8,898 nucleotides of DNA, from the NCBI GenBank assembly GCA_025351525.1, contig JANXVV010000188.1, forward strand, positions 1 to 8,898. Reading direction: 5' to 3'. Shown here piece after piece: positions 1 through 5,970 of this stretch. The translations under genes were made by a program, and so were the position numbers. This stretch comes from Humisphaera sp. (GTDB taxonomy: Bacteria > Planctomycetota > Phycisphaerae > Tepidisphaerales > Tepidisphaeraceae). Within the stretch, counting starts at the first letter, position 1; every line of letters starts with the position of its first letter. The notes under the pieces are model-generated. The model had not been told where the DNA came from and did no database searches. It saw nothing but the letters and a program-made list of their open reading frames with translations.

Positions 1-29
1 AGCCGTCCGTGGCTACCCTGAGAATCCAT
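1..29 (-). CDS. Possible 5' end of a gene running off the left edge
   Basis: An ATG at 29-27 on the minus strand is preceded by a perfect AGGAGG (40-35) with a 5-base spacer, one of the best ribosome binding sites in the window. The visible start reads MDSQGSHGR and then leaves the window. It lies 144 bases downstream of the broken toxin gene on the same strand, so it would be a separate gene. Nine residues are too few to assign a family, and the call rests only on the start signal. Confidence 0.3.
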
Positions 30-128
30 ATAGGCCTCCTTGCCTGATGCGGTTGAAACACCCTCATCATCGCAAACGCGGCCTTCCTGTCTATCCCCAT
101 GGCCTGTCGTCATTTACAGATTCGGGAA

Positions 129-148
129 GTGCCATTCGTGCGTGGCAC
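129..148. repeat. Small inverted repeat downstream of the toxin remnant
   Basis: GTGCCA (129-134) and TGGCAC (143-148) form a 6-bp perfect stem around an 8-base loop. It sits 25 bases past the original stop codon of the toxin remnant on the minus strand. There is no T-run, so it is not a textbook terminator, and it may be a fragment of a dispersed repeat. Confidence 0.3.
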
Positions 149-173
149 CTTATCACCGTACCCATCAAATTTT

Positions 174-450
174 TTAGAGATCGCGATACGACTCTCGACG
201 ATTGGCAACGATCGTCACGGTCACACGCCGCCGTCCATCATCTACCGTGTAGACGATTCGATAATCGCCCAACTCGAATCCTGCAGGTATCCGCAACTCC
301 TGCAAGTTTACGGCAACCCACCGGACGAGGGTTTTTGGCCAGAGCGAGAATCTTCGGATCGATTCAGCGAACTATATCACGGGACAGCTTTTTAATGTCT
401 CTGTCCGCCGCCGCCGAGAAAAGAACGTCGTAATCTTCATCTTGGTTCAC
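174..450 (-). pseudogene. RelE/ParE-superfamily toxin, broken by an in-frame stop and a frameshift
   Basis: Read on the minus strand from a GTG at 450-448, the frame gives VNQDEDYDVLFSAAADRDIK and on to RDIVR, the usual start of a RelE/ParE-type mRNA interferase or plasmid-stabilisation toxin. Codon 29 is TGA (366-364), where a CGA (Arg) would restore the protein. The same frame continues through NPRPVGCRKL, then one extra base near 303 shifts it. The next frame gives QELRIPAGFELGDYRIVYTV, and the end reads VANRRESYRDL before TAA at 176-174. Removing one base and the stop would restore about 91 residues, the normal family length, with the conserved 'NPRP.GC.KL' and 'GDYRIVY.VDD' segments. The GTG overlaps the antitoxin stop as GTGA, the coupled layout of type II toxin-antitoxin operons. 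The toxin is presumably inactive unless these are sequencing errors. Confidence 0.85.
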
Positions 451-695
451 TCCAGCCCCAACTCTTTGCGGACTTGCGAGTAAGGCTTTGTTCCACCCTC
501 TGCTAAACGCCGCTTGGACTCTGCGGCATCACCGGCTTCTGTGTCTCGACGACGTTTAATCGAACCGGTGGAACGAGCCGGTTTCGATTTCGGAGCTTGC
601 GATGACGCCGTACCAAGCCCGCGAAGCGCCAGGTAATCCTTCTCCGGCAGCACCACAAAACGCTTGCCGCCCAAATTGATCGTCTGCACGGCCAT
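447..695 (-). CDS. Small antitoxin-like protein, partner of the broken toxin
   Basis: This 82-residue protein has an N-terminal segment (residues 5-25, INLGGKRFVVLPEKDYLALR) resembling the start of Phd/YefM-like antitoxins. A disordered, basic, Ser/Lys/Arg-rich middle follows (about 30-68), and the end (about 70-82, YSQVRKELGLE) is like the toxin-binding tail of many antitoxins. Its role would be to bind and neutralise the RelE/ParE-type toxin and repress its own promoter. The stop codon overlaps the toxin GTG by four bases, which supports a co-translated pair. The reading frame is intact although the toxin is not. The start has only a weak AGGG-like site upstream. It lies 54 bases downstream of the glycosyltransferase gene on the same strand, so co-transcription is possible. 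The exact antitoxin family is uncertain, but the pairing is well supported by the neighbour. Confidence 0.7.
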   Translation of the reverse strand: MAVQTINLGGKRFVVLPEKDYLALRGLGTASSQAPKSKPARSTGSIKRRRDTEAGDAAESKRRLAEGGTKPYSQVRKELGLE

Positions 696-749
696 GTTTC
701 ACCCTGGGGAAAAATAACCCTTCATTCCCACACCTTATATCAAAAACGT

Positions 750-2144
750 TCATACCTGTTGCCCATTCCCATTCACCATCGCCACCGCCTGATCATACAC
801 CCCCATGCACGCCTTCGCCGCATCCGCCCAGGAACGTCGGCGGACCTCGAACGAACCATGCTGCCGCAGCGTGCTGGCCAGCGGCGGGTGCTTCAGAACG
901 GCGACGATTTTATTCGCCATCTCGTTGATGTCCCAAAAGTCGACCTTCAGCGCGTTGTGCAGCATCTCACTCACGCCGCTCTGTTTGCTGACGATCACCG
1001 GCACATCATGGCTCATCGCTTCCAGCGGAGCGATGCCGAAGGGCTCACTCACGCTGGGCATCACATACAAGTCGGCCATCTTGAAGACCTTTTCCACGTC
1101 GCCCCCGCGCAGGAAACCGGTGAACAGCACCTTGTGCCCGATGCCCATCGCGGCGGCCATCTCGATCGTGCGGCGGATCATGTCGCCGCTGCCGGCCATC
1201 ACAAATTTCACGTTGTCCATCACCTCCAGCACCTTTTTGGCGGCGGCGATGAAATACTCCGGGCCTTTCTGCATCGTGATGCGACCCAAAAACAAAACGA
1301 TCTTCTCATCCTTGTGGATGCTGTATTTTTCCTCGTCGAAACCGTTCCCATTGCAGTCGATGGCGTTGTAGACAACTTCCACTTTATCGCCTTCGATGCC
1401 GTAGTGATGGGCGATGAGATTTTTCGTGAGCGAGCTGACGGCAATGACCTTCATCGCGCTGTGCATACCGCGCCGTTCGATATCGTAGATGCGCTGATCG
1501 ACGTGTACCCCGCTGCGATCGAACTCGGTCGAGTGAATGTGAACGACCAGCGGGACATTCTTCAACGCGGCGACGGCCATGCCGGCGGGGAAGGTCATCC
1601 AGTCGTGGGCATGCACCACATCGAACGACTCGTTCCGCGCGATTTCGGCGGCGAGGGCGGCGTAGCGCTGGATTTCCAAAAACATGTCGCCGCCGTATTG
1701 CCCGCCACCGGAATCCGCCGGCGAATTTAAATATCCCGGCGTGGCAGTGTTGGCAGCGGTGGCCGCCTCGGGCGTCGGTGGGGGCGCAGCTACAGCGGGT
1801 TGCGCGGAGACCGGCCTTGTGCCGGACGCAGTGCGCGGGCGGATCGGGGCTTCATATTGCGATGGCGATTCGTAAGGATTTGTGAGCTGCGCATCGATCG
1901 TGCGGAACGTCACATTTTCAAATTCATCCAGCCGCATCTCCGTCGCCGGGGCCGCCAGCGGACTGTTGACGTGCGGACTGACCAGACGAACGTGTGTGGA
2001 AAACGGCGTTGAAACGGGCCGTGGAAGCACGAAAATGATGTCGGTGCCCAGGCCGCTCATCGCTTTGGTCAGCCCATAGCACGCCGTGCCAAGACCACCA
2101 CTGATGAACGGCGGGAACTCCCAACCCAGCATGAAAACACGCAT
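750..2144 (-). CDS. GT4-family glycosyltransferase (starch/glycogen-synthase-like N-terminus)
   Basis: This 464-residue cytoplasmic retaining GT-B glycosyltransferase would move a sugar from a nucleotide-sugar donor to an acceptor that cannot be named from sequence. The N-terminal domain opens with MLGWEFPPFISGGLGT (5-20), a glycine loop like that of starch/glycogen synthases (GT5), and contains the HAHDW motif (178-182). Residues about 95-150 are a Pro/Ala/Ser/Thr-rich insertion, probably a flexible loop. The C-terminal donor domain shows GRITMQKGPEYF (287-298, with the expected Arg288 and Lys293), an AGSG turn (317-320) and SEPFGIAPLE (366-375), which holds the E-x7-E motif (Glu367, Glu375) of GT4 enzymes. 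No signal peptide or membrane segment is seen. The ATG at 2144 is chosen because the family N-terminus starts exactly there, although no clear Shine-Dalgarno site precedes it. A glucan synthase role is possible but unproven. Confidence 0.9.
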   Translation of the reverse strand: MRVFMLGWEFPPFISGGLGTACYGLTKAMSGLGTDIIFVLPRPVSTPFSTHVRLVSPHVNSPLAAPATEMRLDEFENVTFRTIDAQLTNPYESPSQYEAPIRPRTASGTRPVSAQPAVAAPPPTPEAATAANTATPGYLNSPADSGGGQYGGDMFLEIQRYAALAAEIARNESFDVVHAHDWMTFPAGMAVAALKNVPLVVHIHSTEFDRSGVHVDQRIYDIERRGMHSAMKVIAVSSLTKNLIAHHYGIEGDKVEVVYNAIDCNGNGFDEEKYSIHKDEKIVLFLGRITMQKGPEYFIAAAKKVLEVMDNVKFVMAGSGDMIRRTIEMAAAMGIGHKVLFTGFLRGGDVEKVFKMADLYVMPSVSEPFGIAPLEAMSHDVPVIVSKQSGVSEMLHNALKVDFWDINEMANKIVAVLKHPPLASTLRQHGSFEVRRRSWADAAKACMGVYDQAVAMVNGNGQQV

Positions 2145-2320
2145 ACAAACCGACTTTCTGCATCGCAGATTTTAGCGCGGAAGTTGATTCGCGGACATAA
2201 ACATCGAGCCGTCTGCTAAATCCCCCAGTTCGCCCGATAGTTACAAACTAAACCGTCTGACGATAAATGCAAGTTTTGCGCGGCTTCGGAAATGGATTTT
2301 TGGAGGGCGGTCGTCCTCGA

Positions 2321-2338
2321 CTGCCGCAGCGGCGGCAG
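2321..2338. repeat. GC-rich hairpin in the divergent intergenic region
   Basis: CTGCCGC and GCGGCAG form a 7-bp perfect stem with an AGCG loop. It lies between the start of the glycosyltransferase (minus strand) and the DUF2752 gene (plus strand). The 245-base gap (2145-2389) must hold both promoters, but I see no convincing -35/-10 pair. The palindrome may be a dispersed repeat or part of the leader of the plus-strand gene. Confidence 0.35.
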
Positions 2339-2389
2339 GGGACTGCACCTATCGTAGTAAAGCGAAACAGCTTTTGAACCCGCAACCGT

Positions 2390-2959
2390 TTGCCACCGTT
2401 TTACCAGGAGATTACAGTAGCTGATGTGACAAACTCCGATCAGCCCACCCTATTGCCAAAGCAAGCGTATTCGGCTGATCTTGAAACCGTGCCGGTGATC
2501 TACACCCGCTTTTTGCCCCCGGTGCCGATGTCATGGATCGAGCGGGCGATGGCGGCAATTGTGGCGATGGGCTGCCTCGGTGTCCTTTGCATTGCCGCGT
2601 GGTTGCAACCGAACCAAGTAGGATTCGGAACGCATCGCCAACTGGGGTTGGCCGCCTGCGCGTTCAAAATCCGCACCGGTCTGCCCTGCCCGAGTTGCGG
2701 GTACACCACCGCGTTCACCTACTTCGCCCACGGCAACTTCATCGCAAGTTTTTACACGCAGCCGATGGGCGCGCTGCTGGCGCTGGTTAGTGCGGTGGCG
2801 GTGTGGATCGGTTTTTACATCGCCTTCACCGGTCGGCCGGTTCACCGACTGTTCGGGCTGTTGTCCAGCCGATACTATCTGATGCCCATCCTGTTCTTTG
2901 CGCTGGTGTCGTGGGGATGGAAAATTTTCCTCACCCGCACCGGGCATGATGGATGGTAG
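2390..2959 (+). CDS. DUF2752 family membrane protein
   Basis: The protein (up to 189 residues) carries GLPCPSCGYTTAF (97-109), the CPxCG signature of the DUF2752 family, whose members are small membrane proteins of unknown function. Hydrophobic segments lie at about 52-72, 126-146 and 164-182, with a polar N-terminal tail of about 45 residues before the first. The paired cysteines Cys100 and Cys103 could bind a metal or form a disulfide, but no role is established. The usual Arg after 'CGxT' in this family is Thr here. The start is uncertain: 2390 is a TTG with no ribosome binding site, and an in-frame GTG at 2426 lies 15 bases after CAGGAG (2405-2410), too far for ideal spacing. The following hairpin at 2984-3018 separates it from the lipoprotein pair. 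Confidence 0.75.
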   Translation: MPPFYQEITVADVTNSDQPTLLPKQAYSADLETVPVIYTRFLPPVPMSWIERAMAAIVAMGCLGVLCIAAWLQPNQVGFGTHRQLGLAACAFKIRTGLPCPSCGYTTAFTYFAHGNFIASFYTQPMGALLALVSAVAVWIGFYIAFTGRPVHRLFGLLSSRYYLMPILFFALVSWGWKIFLTRTGHDGW

Positions 2960-2983
2960 AGGTAAATTAGCGTACCTCTCCCA

Positions 2984-3018
2984 TTTTAGCGGCTGTGCCG
3001 AAGGCACAGCCGCTAAAA
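2984..3018. terminator. Perfect 16-bp stem with GAA loop, likely terminator or dispersed palindrome
   Basis: TTTTAGCGGCTGTGCC (2984-2999) pairs perfectly with its reverse complement at 3003-3018 around a GAA loop. Because the stem ends in A4/T4 tracts, it would give a hairpin followed by a short U-run on either strand, as in a bidirectional terminator. It starts 24 bases after the DUF2752 stop. A GTG within it (2995) is in frame with the lipoprotein, but translation from there is unlikely. The high perfection also fits a mobile palindromic repeat. Confidence 0.6.
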
Positions 3019-3042
3019 GAATACAGCGGCATTTTACGCCTT

Positions 3043-3048
3043 GTGGAG
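3043..3048 (+). promoter_or_regulatory. Ribosome binding site that decides the lipoprotein start
   Basis: GTGGAG lies 6 bases before the ATG at 3055. This places the start immediately before a lipoprotein signal peptide and rules against the longer frame beginning at 2995 inside the hairpin. Confidence 0.6.
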
Positions 3049-3054
3049 TTCTTC

Positions 3055-3762
3055 ATGCACCTGTGGCCGCGACATTCCACTTTCTTCTGCTTCGCCTGCT
3101 GCTCTTTGATGGCCGCACTGGCATCCGGTTGCAACCTCATCGGCGCGGCGGCCCAGGTGTTGCCGCAGCCAGATATCTTGCCCTCCTACAAAGGGTTATC
3201 CGGCCAGACCGTCGGTGTCATGGTCTGGGTGGATCGCGGCGTCCGCATCGACAATCCGGCTCTGCAAGGCGATGTCGCCCGCGGATTGACGACCAAATTC
3301 AGCCAGGTCACCAACCCCAAGGATCCCAAAGATCTGGAAAAAGTGCCGCCGGAGATGGCTCACATCCAATACCTCAATCCGATGTCCATCCTGCGATTTC
3401 AGGAAGATCACCCGGAGCTGGAGGGAATGCCCTCCACCGACATCGCCAAACGGCTCGGCGTCACCCGCGTGATCTATCTCGAAATCTACAGCTTCGAAAC
3501 GCGCCCGAACGAATCGATCGATCTGTTCAAAGGCACCCTGCTCTCCAAACTGGAAGTGCTGGAAATATCCACCGGACCGGGCGGCGTGAAAACCGCGCGG
3601 GTCGCCTATTCCGACTCTGACCTGCGCAGCGTCTACCCGCCCAATCGCCCCGAGGGAATCGCCGGCACGGATGTCAGCTCCGAATACATCTACCGCAAAA
3701 CGGTCGATCAATTCACGACGGACGTAGCGACTAAATTCGTGACGCATCCGGCGGAGAGGTGA
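3055..3762 (+). CDS. Lipoprotein of unknown function, first of a tandem pair
   Basis: This is a 235-residue protein with a lipoprotein signal peptide. Positive residues near the start (Arg6, His7) are followed by a hydrophobic stretch (8-22) and the lipobox ALASGC, with Cys26 as the likely lipidated residue. The mature part begins with a Pro-rich linker (about 36-50), then GQTVGVMVWVDRGVRID (50-66), which looks like the first strand of an alpha/beta domain. A strand-rich core follows (129-174, containing RVIYLEIYSF and SIDLFKGTL). The core aligns without gaps to residues 111-156 of the next gene, so the two look like paralogues. The general build recalls small envelope lipoproteins with a CsgG- or GNA1162-like alpha/beta core, but I cannot assign a family. 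It would be anchored in the inner or outer membrane. No enzyme motif is visible. Confidence 0.8.
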   Translation: MHLWPRHSTFFCFACCSLMAALASGCNLIGAAAQVLPQPDILPSYKGLSGQTVGVMVWVDRGVRIDNPALQGDVARGLTTKFSQVTNPKDPKDLEKVPPEMAHIQYLNPMSILRFQEDHPELEGMPSTDIAKRLGVTRVIYLEIYSFETRPNESIDLFKGTLLSKLEVLEISTGPGGVKTARVAYSDSDLRSVYPPNRPEGIAGTDVSSEYIYRKTVDQFTTDVATKFVTHPAER

Positions 3763-3768
3763 TTGATT

Positions 3769-3783
3769 GGTCACTGGTCAGTG
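3769..3783. repeat. Small direct and inverted repeat between the lipoprotein genes
   Basis: GGTCACT and GGTCAGT follow each other directly, and CACTG-GT-CAGTG (3772-3783) forms a 5-bp stem. This short structure starts 6 bases after the first lipoprotein stop, in the 100-base gap before the second gene. It could be a trace of a dispersed repeat or an operator, and nothing further supports either. Confidence 0.3.
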
Positions 3784-3862
3784 GTTCGAGCGTGTTTAAA
3801 AATACGGTGGAGACTGTCTTAATCAGGCTCTTAGAAAATTCGGCGAGAACCAGGCACAACCC

Positions 3863-4519
3863 ATGAGATTTGAAATTTCCAACCATTTGTTGCACCGCCT
3901 CGTGATTTTGTTTTTGCTGACCTCAAGCGGTTGCAACATCATGAGCGCGCTGGCCTACAAAACGATGGGGCCGAACGTGATACCGGCGGAGTATGCGCCA
4001 CCGAAGGAACCGACGCTGGTGCTTGCGGAAAGCTATGGGCAGTCCAACGATCTTCAACCCTACGCCGATCAACTTGGAAATCTGGTGACCAAGGAACTTG
4101 CGGCGCACAAAGTGGCCCCGCTGATCGATGACACGAAATTGATGGCCTTACGCGGTGAAAAGGCGGGCGGTTATGACAAGATGAAGATTCCCGACGTCGG
4201 CAAAGCCGTCGGCGCGAAGCAGGTCGTCTACATCGACCTGCGCCAATGCGGCATCGAAAGCGTGCCGGGATCGGATTTGTTTCAAGGCTCCATCGAGGCG
4301 ACTGTTCGCGTGGTGGACGTGGCCACCGGGCAAACCCGATGGCCTGACGTGGGGGATAGCCATCCGTTCAAAAAGAAGACCGAATTCACTCGACGCGATG
4401 CCCGCGATACGCCCCTGGCAATGCGAAACATGATGCTCGAAGACCTGGCTGGCGCGGTCTCAAGGCTGTTTTACGATGTCAAACCGGAGTTTGAAGGGGG
4501 CAAGGGAGAGCCGGATTGA
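3863..4519 (+). CDS. Lipoprotein of unknown function, second of a tandem pair
   Basis: This 218-residue protein starts with MRFEISNHLLHRLVILFLL, a short signal peptide, and the lipobox TSSGC with Cys24 as the likely lipidated residue. The lipobox -3 residue is Ser, acceptable but not ideal. After the linker, PTLVLAESYG (50-59) matches the first strand of its neighbour. Residues 111-156 (KQVVYIDLRQCG, then DLFQGSIEATVRVVDVATG) match the neighbour's core at 129-174 with 12 identities in 46 positions, no gaps and many conservative changes. The C-terminal half (about 160-218) is charged and unlike the first protein. The 100-base spacing on the same strand allows one transcript. The start ATG has only a weak AGG upstream but is fixed by the signal peptide. 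No known family is recognised; a paired envelope role is an inference. Confidence 0.8.
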   Translation: MRFEISNHLLHRLVILFLLTSSGCNIMSALAYKTMGPNVIPAEYAPPKEPTLVLAESYGQSNDLQPYADQLGNLVTKELAAHKVAPLIDDTKLMALRGEKAGGYDKMKIPDVGKAVGAKQVVYIDLRQCGIESVPGSDLFQGSIEATVRVVDVATGQTRWPDVGDSHPFKKKTEFTRRDARDTPLAMRNMMLEDLAGAVSRLFYDVKPEFEGGKGEPD

Positions 4520-4578
4520 CGGAGCAAATTCCGAGTCTGTTTTCGACAAGTTTTCACGCTTTGTGCTACTCGGATGAT

Positions 4579-4720
4579 TCACCGCGAAAGCACGAAAACA
4601 CGAGGAAGACTTTCATGGGAATGATTTTACAGAAATAATCAAACCGCATTTTGCGCGCATTTCCGATCAATCGCTCTTTGTATTCCTTCGTGTTTTCGTG
4701 ACTTCGTGACTTCGTGGTCC
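4579..4720. repeat. MITE-like element with CGAA-rich terminal inverted repeats
   Basis: The left arm (4579-4608) contains CGAAAGCACGAAAACACGAG. The right arm (4684-4720), read in reverse complement, contains CACGAAGTCACGAAAACACG, so the arms match with small gaps around a shared CACGAAAACACGA core. The right arm also holds a tandem GTGACTTC duplication (4698-4713). About 75 bases lie between the arms and encode nothing convincing. CACGAAG-type inverted repeats like these are scattered in several environmental bacterial genomes. This one fills most of the gap between the second lipoprotein and the DUF309 gene. No target-site duplication is clear. Confidence 0.6.
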
Positions 4721-4733
4721 ATCCGATTTTTCC

Positions 4734-4753
4734 GGGTGAGCCGTCGCTCACCC
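4734..4753. terminator. Hairpin just downstream of the DUF309 stop
   Basis: GGGTGAGC and GCTCACCC form an 8-bp perfect stem with a CGTC loop. It lies 5 bases past the DUF309 stop codon on the minus strand. Past the stem the minus strand is rich in A and not T, so intrinsic termination in the usual form is not shown. It may instead protect the transcript end or block incoming plus-strand transcription. Confidence 0.4.
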
Positions 4754-4758
4754 CCCTC

Positions 4759-5196
4759 TCAAAACTTCTCCGGCCTGCGATACCGATCCGCCTCCCCATT
4801 CTCAAACGGGTCATACACCAATTCAAGCTTCATCACCCGACTGACATCCAATTCAATCTCCCCGCTCTTCGGCAACGGATTCGCGTCAAGCACCGGTCGC
4901 AGCACTTCCTGCATCCCGGCTAAAAACTTCACCACATCCAGTCCCATGAACATCGGCGGCACCTGCTTGAACTTCGGTCGATAGCTTTGAAACAAACTGA
5001 CCACGCCGCGCGGGTTGGATCGCCGGTAATGCTCCAGGGCCACCGCACACTGAATCATCCCCTGATAGAAATCGTGCTTGACGCCGTACGCCATGTGCCA
5101 GATGTCTTCCCACGCCTCATGGGCCTCGAAATATTCATGCTCGTTGAAAAGATGAATGCCGTCGTAGTACAGTTTTCGTTCGAGTTCGGGGGACAT
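4759..5196 (-). CDS. DUF309 domain-containing protein
   Basis: This 145-residue soluble protein matches the DUF309 family, small helical proteins of unknown function in bacteria and archaea. Signature segments are HEYFEAHEAWEDIW (20-33), with the family's Glu/His/Trp pattern, and YQGMIQCAVALEH (44-56), followed by RRSNPRGVVSLF (58-69). The clustered acidic and histidine residues hint at a metal or ligand pocket, but none is established. Most of the family signature lies in the first half; the C-terminal part (about 105-145) is charged and poorly recognised. There is no signal peptide. The ATG at 5196 puts the conserved region about 10 residues from the start, as usual. It stands alone, flanked by repeats on both sides, so context gives no hint of function. 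Confidence 0.85.
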   Translation of the reverse strand: MSPELERKLYYDGIHLFNEHEYFEAHEAWEDIWHMAYGVKHDFYQGMIQCAVALEHYRRSNPRGVVSLFQSYRPKFKQVPPMFMGLDVVKFLAGMQEVLRPVLDANPLPKSGEIELDVSRVMKLELVYDPFENGEADRYRRPEKF

Positions 5197-5232
5197 GATC
5201 TATCTGGAAAAATTTGAAGTGGGGGTGATTTT

Positions 5233-5259
5233 GTAGCATGGGCCACCAGCCCATGCTGC
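5233..5259. repeat. Palindromic repeat, 'GCATGGGC' family variant
   Basis: AGCATGGGC (5235-5243) and GCCCATGCT (5249-5257) form a 9-bp stem with a CACCA loop, and the pairing extends to 5233-5259 with one G-T mismatch. The GCATGGGC...GCCCATGC core is shared with the repeats at 7442-7465 and 8829-8893. It lies about 37 bases upstream of the DUF309 start, in the leader or promoter region of that gene. Confidence 0.6.
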
Positions 5260-5316
5260 GAATAACTTCACAAACGCTCAGGATGAAAAGCGGTTGCTTC
5301 CTTTGTCAAAACTTTC

Positions 5317-5332
5317 ACGCATATTTATGCGT
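5317..5332. promoter_or_regulatory. AT-rich short palindrome of unknown role
   Basis: ACGCAT and ATGCGT flank ATTT, giving a 16-base near-palindrome in the 107-base gap between the 5233-5259 repeat and the acetyltransferase stop (5369-5367). It could be an operator for the downstream minus-strand DUF309 gene or a weak hairpin at the acetyltransferase 3' end. There is no independent support. Confidence 0.2.
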
Positions 5333-5366
5333 AATTAACCGTGTAAAAAGTATCGCCTGCCCGAAA

Positions 5367-5942
5367 TTACTGCTCGTTCATCCGCTTCTCCCCCTGATAC
5401 AAATCCAGATAGAAGTAGAGCATCTCCCTCTCCCCCACCTGCTTCGTCCGCGCGTGCCGGAAGTTGAACTTCTCGAATAGTTTGATCGCCGGTTCGCGAT
5501 CGACGAATGTGTCGAGCGCGACTTTGATGTAACCTTGCGCGTTGCAGAACCGCACCGCCGCCTCCACCAACCCGCTGCCGACGCCGCGACGGCGATGCTC
5601 GCGGCAAACGCGCAACCGGCGGATCTCACCGATGCCGGGGTCGTGCTGCTGCACGCCGATCATGCCGACGATCTTCTGATCGTCCGCCTCGGCGACCCAG
5701 AAATGGCTGCCGTCCTTCTTCATGTAAGCCGCAAGAATATCGTCGATGTCGAAGCCCGTGTCGTTTTCCGCCAGCTTGCCGCCGAGCATACCATCGACAT
5801 ACAGCGCGCGACACGGCTGCAAATCCACGTCTTTAAAACTGCGGATCTGGAATGCCATCGGCCCCGATGGCAAGGCATCGGAATCGCTCTCCGGACTCAT
5901 TCGTAGATCGTTCGGCGTCATCGCCCTGAATTCTACGGGCAT
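5367..5942 (-). CDS. GNAT family N-acetyltransferase
   Basis: This protein of up to 191 residues has the Gcn5-related acetyltransferase fold, which transfers acetyl from acetyl-CoA to an amine. The acetyl-CoA pyrophosphate loop is HRRRGVGSGL (116-125), fitting the R-x-x-G-x-G pattern (Arg117, Gly120, Gly122). It follows the strand GEIRRLRVC (105-113). The preceding strands FWVAEADDQKIVGMIGV (81-97) and the late segment REPAIKLFEKFNFRHA (149-164) also match the family. The acceptor is unknown. The first 28 residues precede the domain and are Ser/Asp-rich, so translation may really start at the in-frame Met29 (MAFQIRSF). The gene stands 28 bases downstream of the metallophosphoesterase on the same strand, so the two are probably co-transcribed. 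No signal peptide or membrane segment is seen. Confidence 0.85.
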   Translation of the reverse strand: MPVEFRAMTPNDLRMSPESDSDALPSGPMAFQIRSFKDVDLQPCRALYVDGMLGGKLAENDTGFDIDDILAAYMKKDGSHFWVAEADDQKIVGMIGVQQHDPGIGEIRRLRVCREHRRRGVGSGLVEAAVRFCNAQGYIKVALDTFVDREPAIKLFEKFNFRHARTKQVGEREMLYFYLDLYQGEKRMNEQ

Positions 5943-5970
5943 CCAAAATAACTGTAAATGCAGGAAATCG

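Noticed and set aside
47..433. Plus-strand frames over the toxin region
   Set aside because: They are the reverse of the recognisable RelE/ParE-type remnant and match no family pattern.
759..1730. Long plus-strand frame of 323 codons, His-rich
   Set aside because: It lies fully antisense to the clear glycosyltransferase gene; its His/Asp-rich composition is what the reverse strand of such codons gives.
2241..2267. TTACAA and GATAAA as a sigma-70 promoter for the DUF2752 gene
   Set aside because: The boxes are poor matches and the 15-base spacing is short, so I could not support it.
2531..3007. Minus-strand frame of 158 codons over the DUF2752 gene
   Set aside because: It is antisense to a protein with clear membrane segments and the CPxCG motif, and it begins inside the hairpin.
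4698..4716. Tandem GTGACTTC units as a possible CRISPR array
   Set aside because: Only two direct 8-base copies without spacers; they are part of the inverted repeat arm.
4566..4826. Minus-strand frame of 86 codons across the CGAA repeat
   Set aside because: It is mostly repeat translation (KSRSHENTKEYKE) and overlaps the DUF309 gene's end in another frame.
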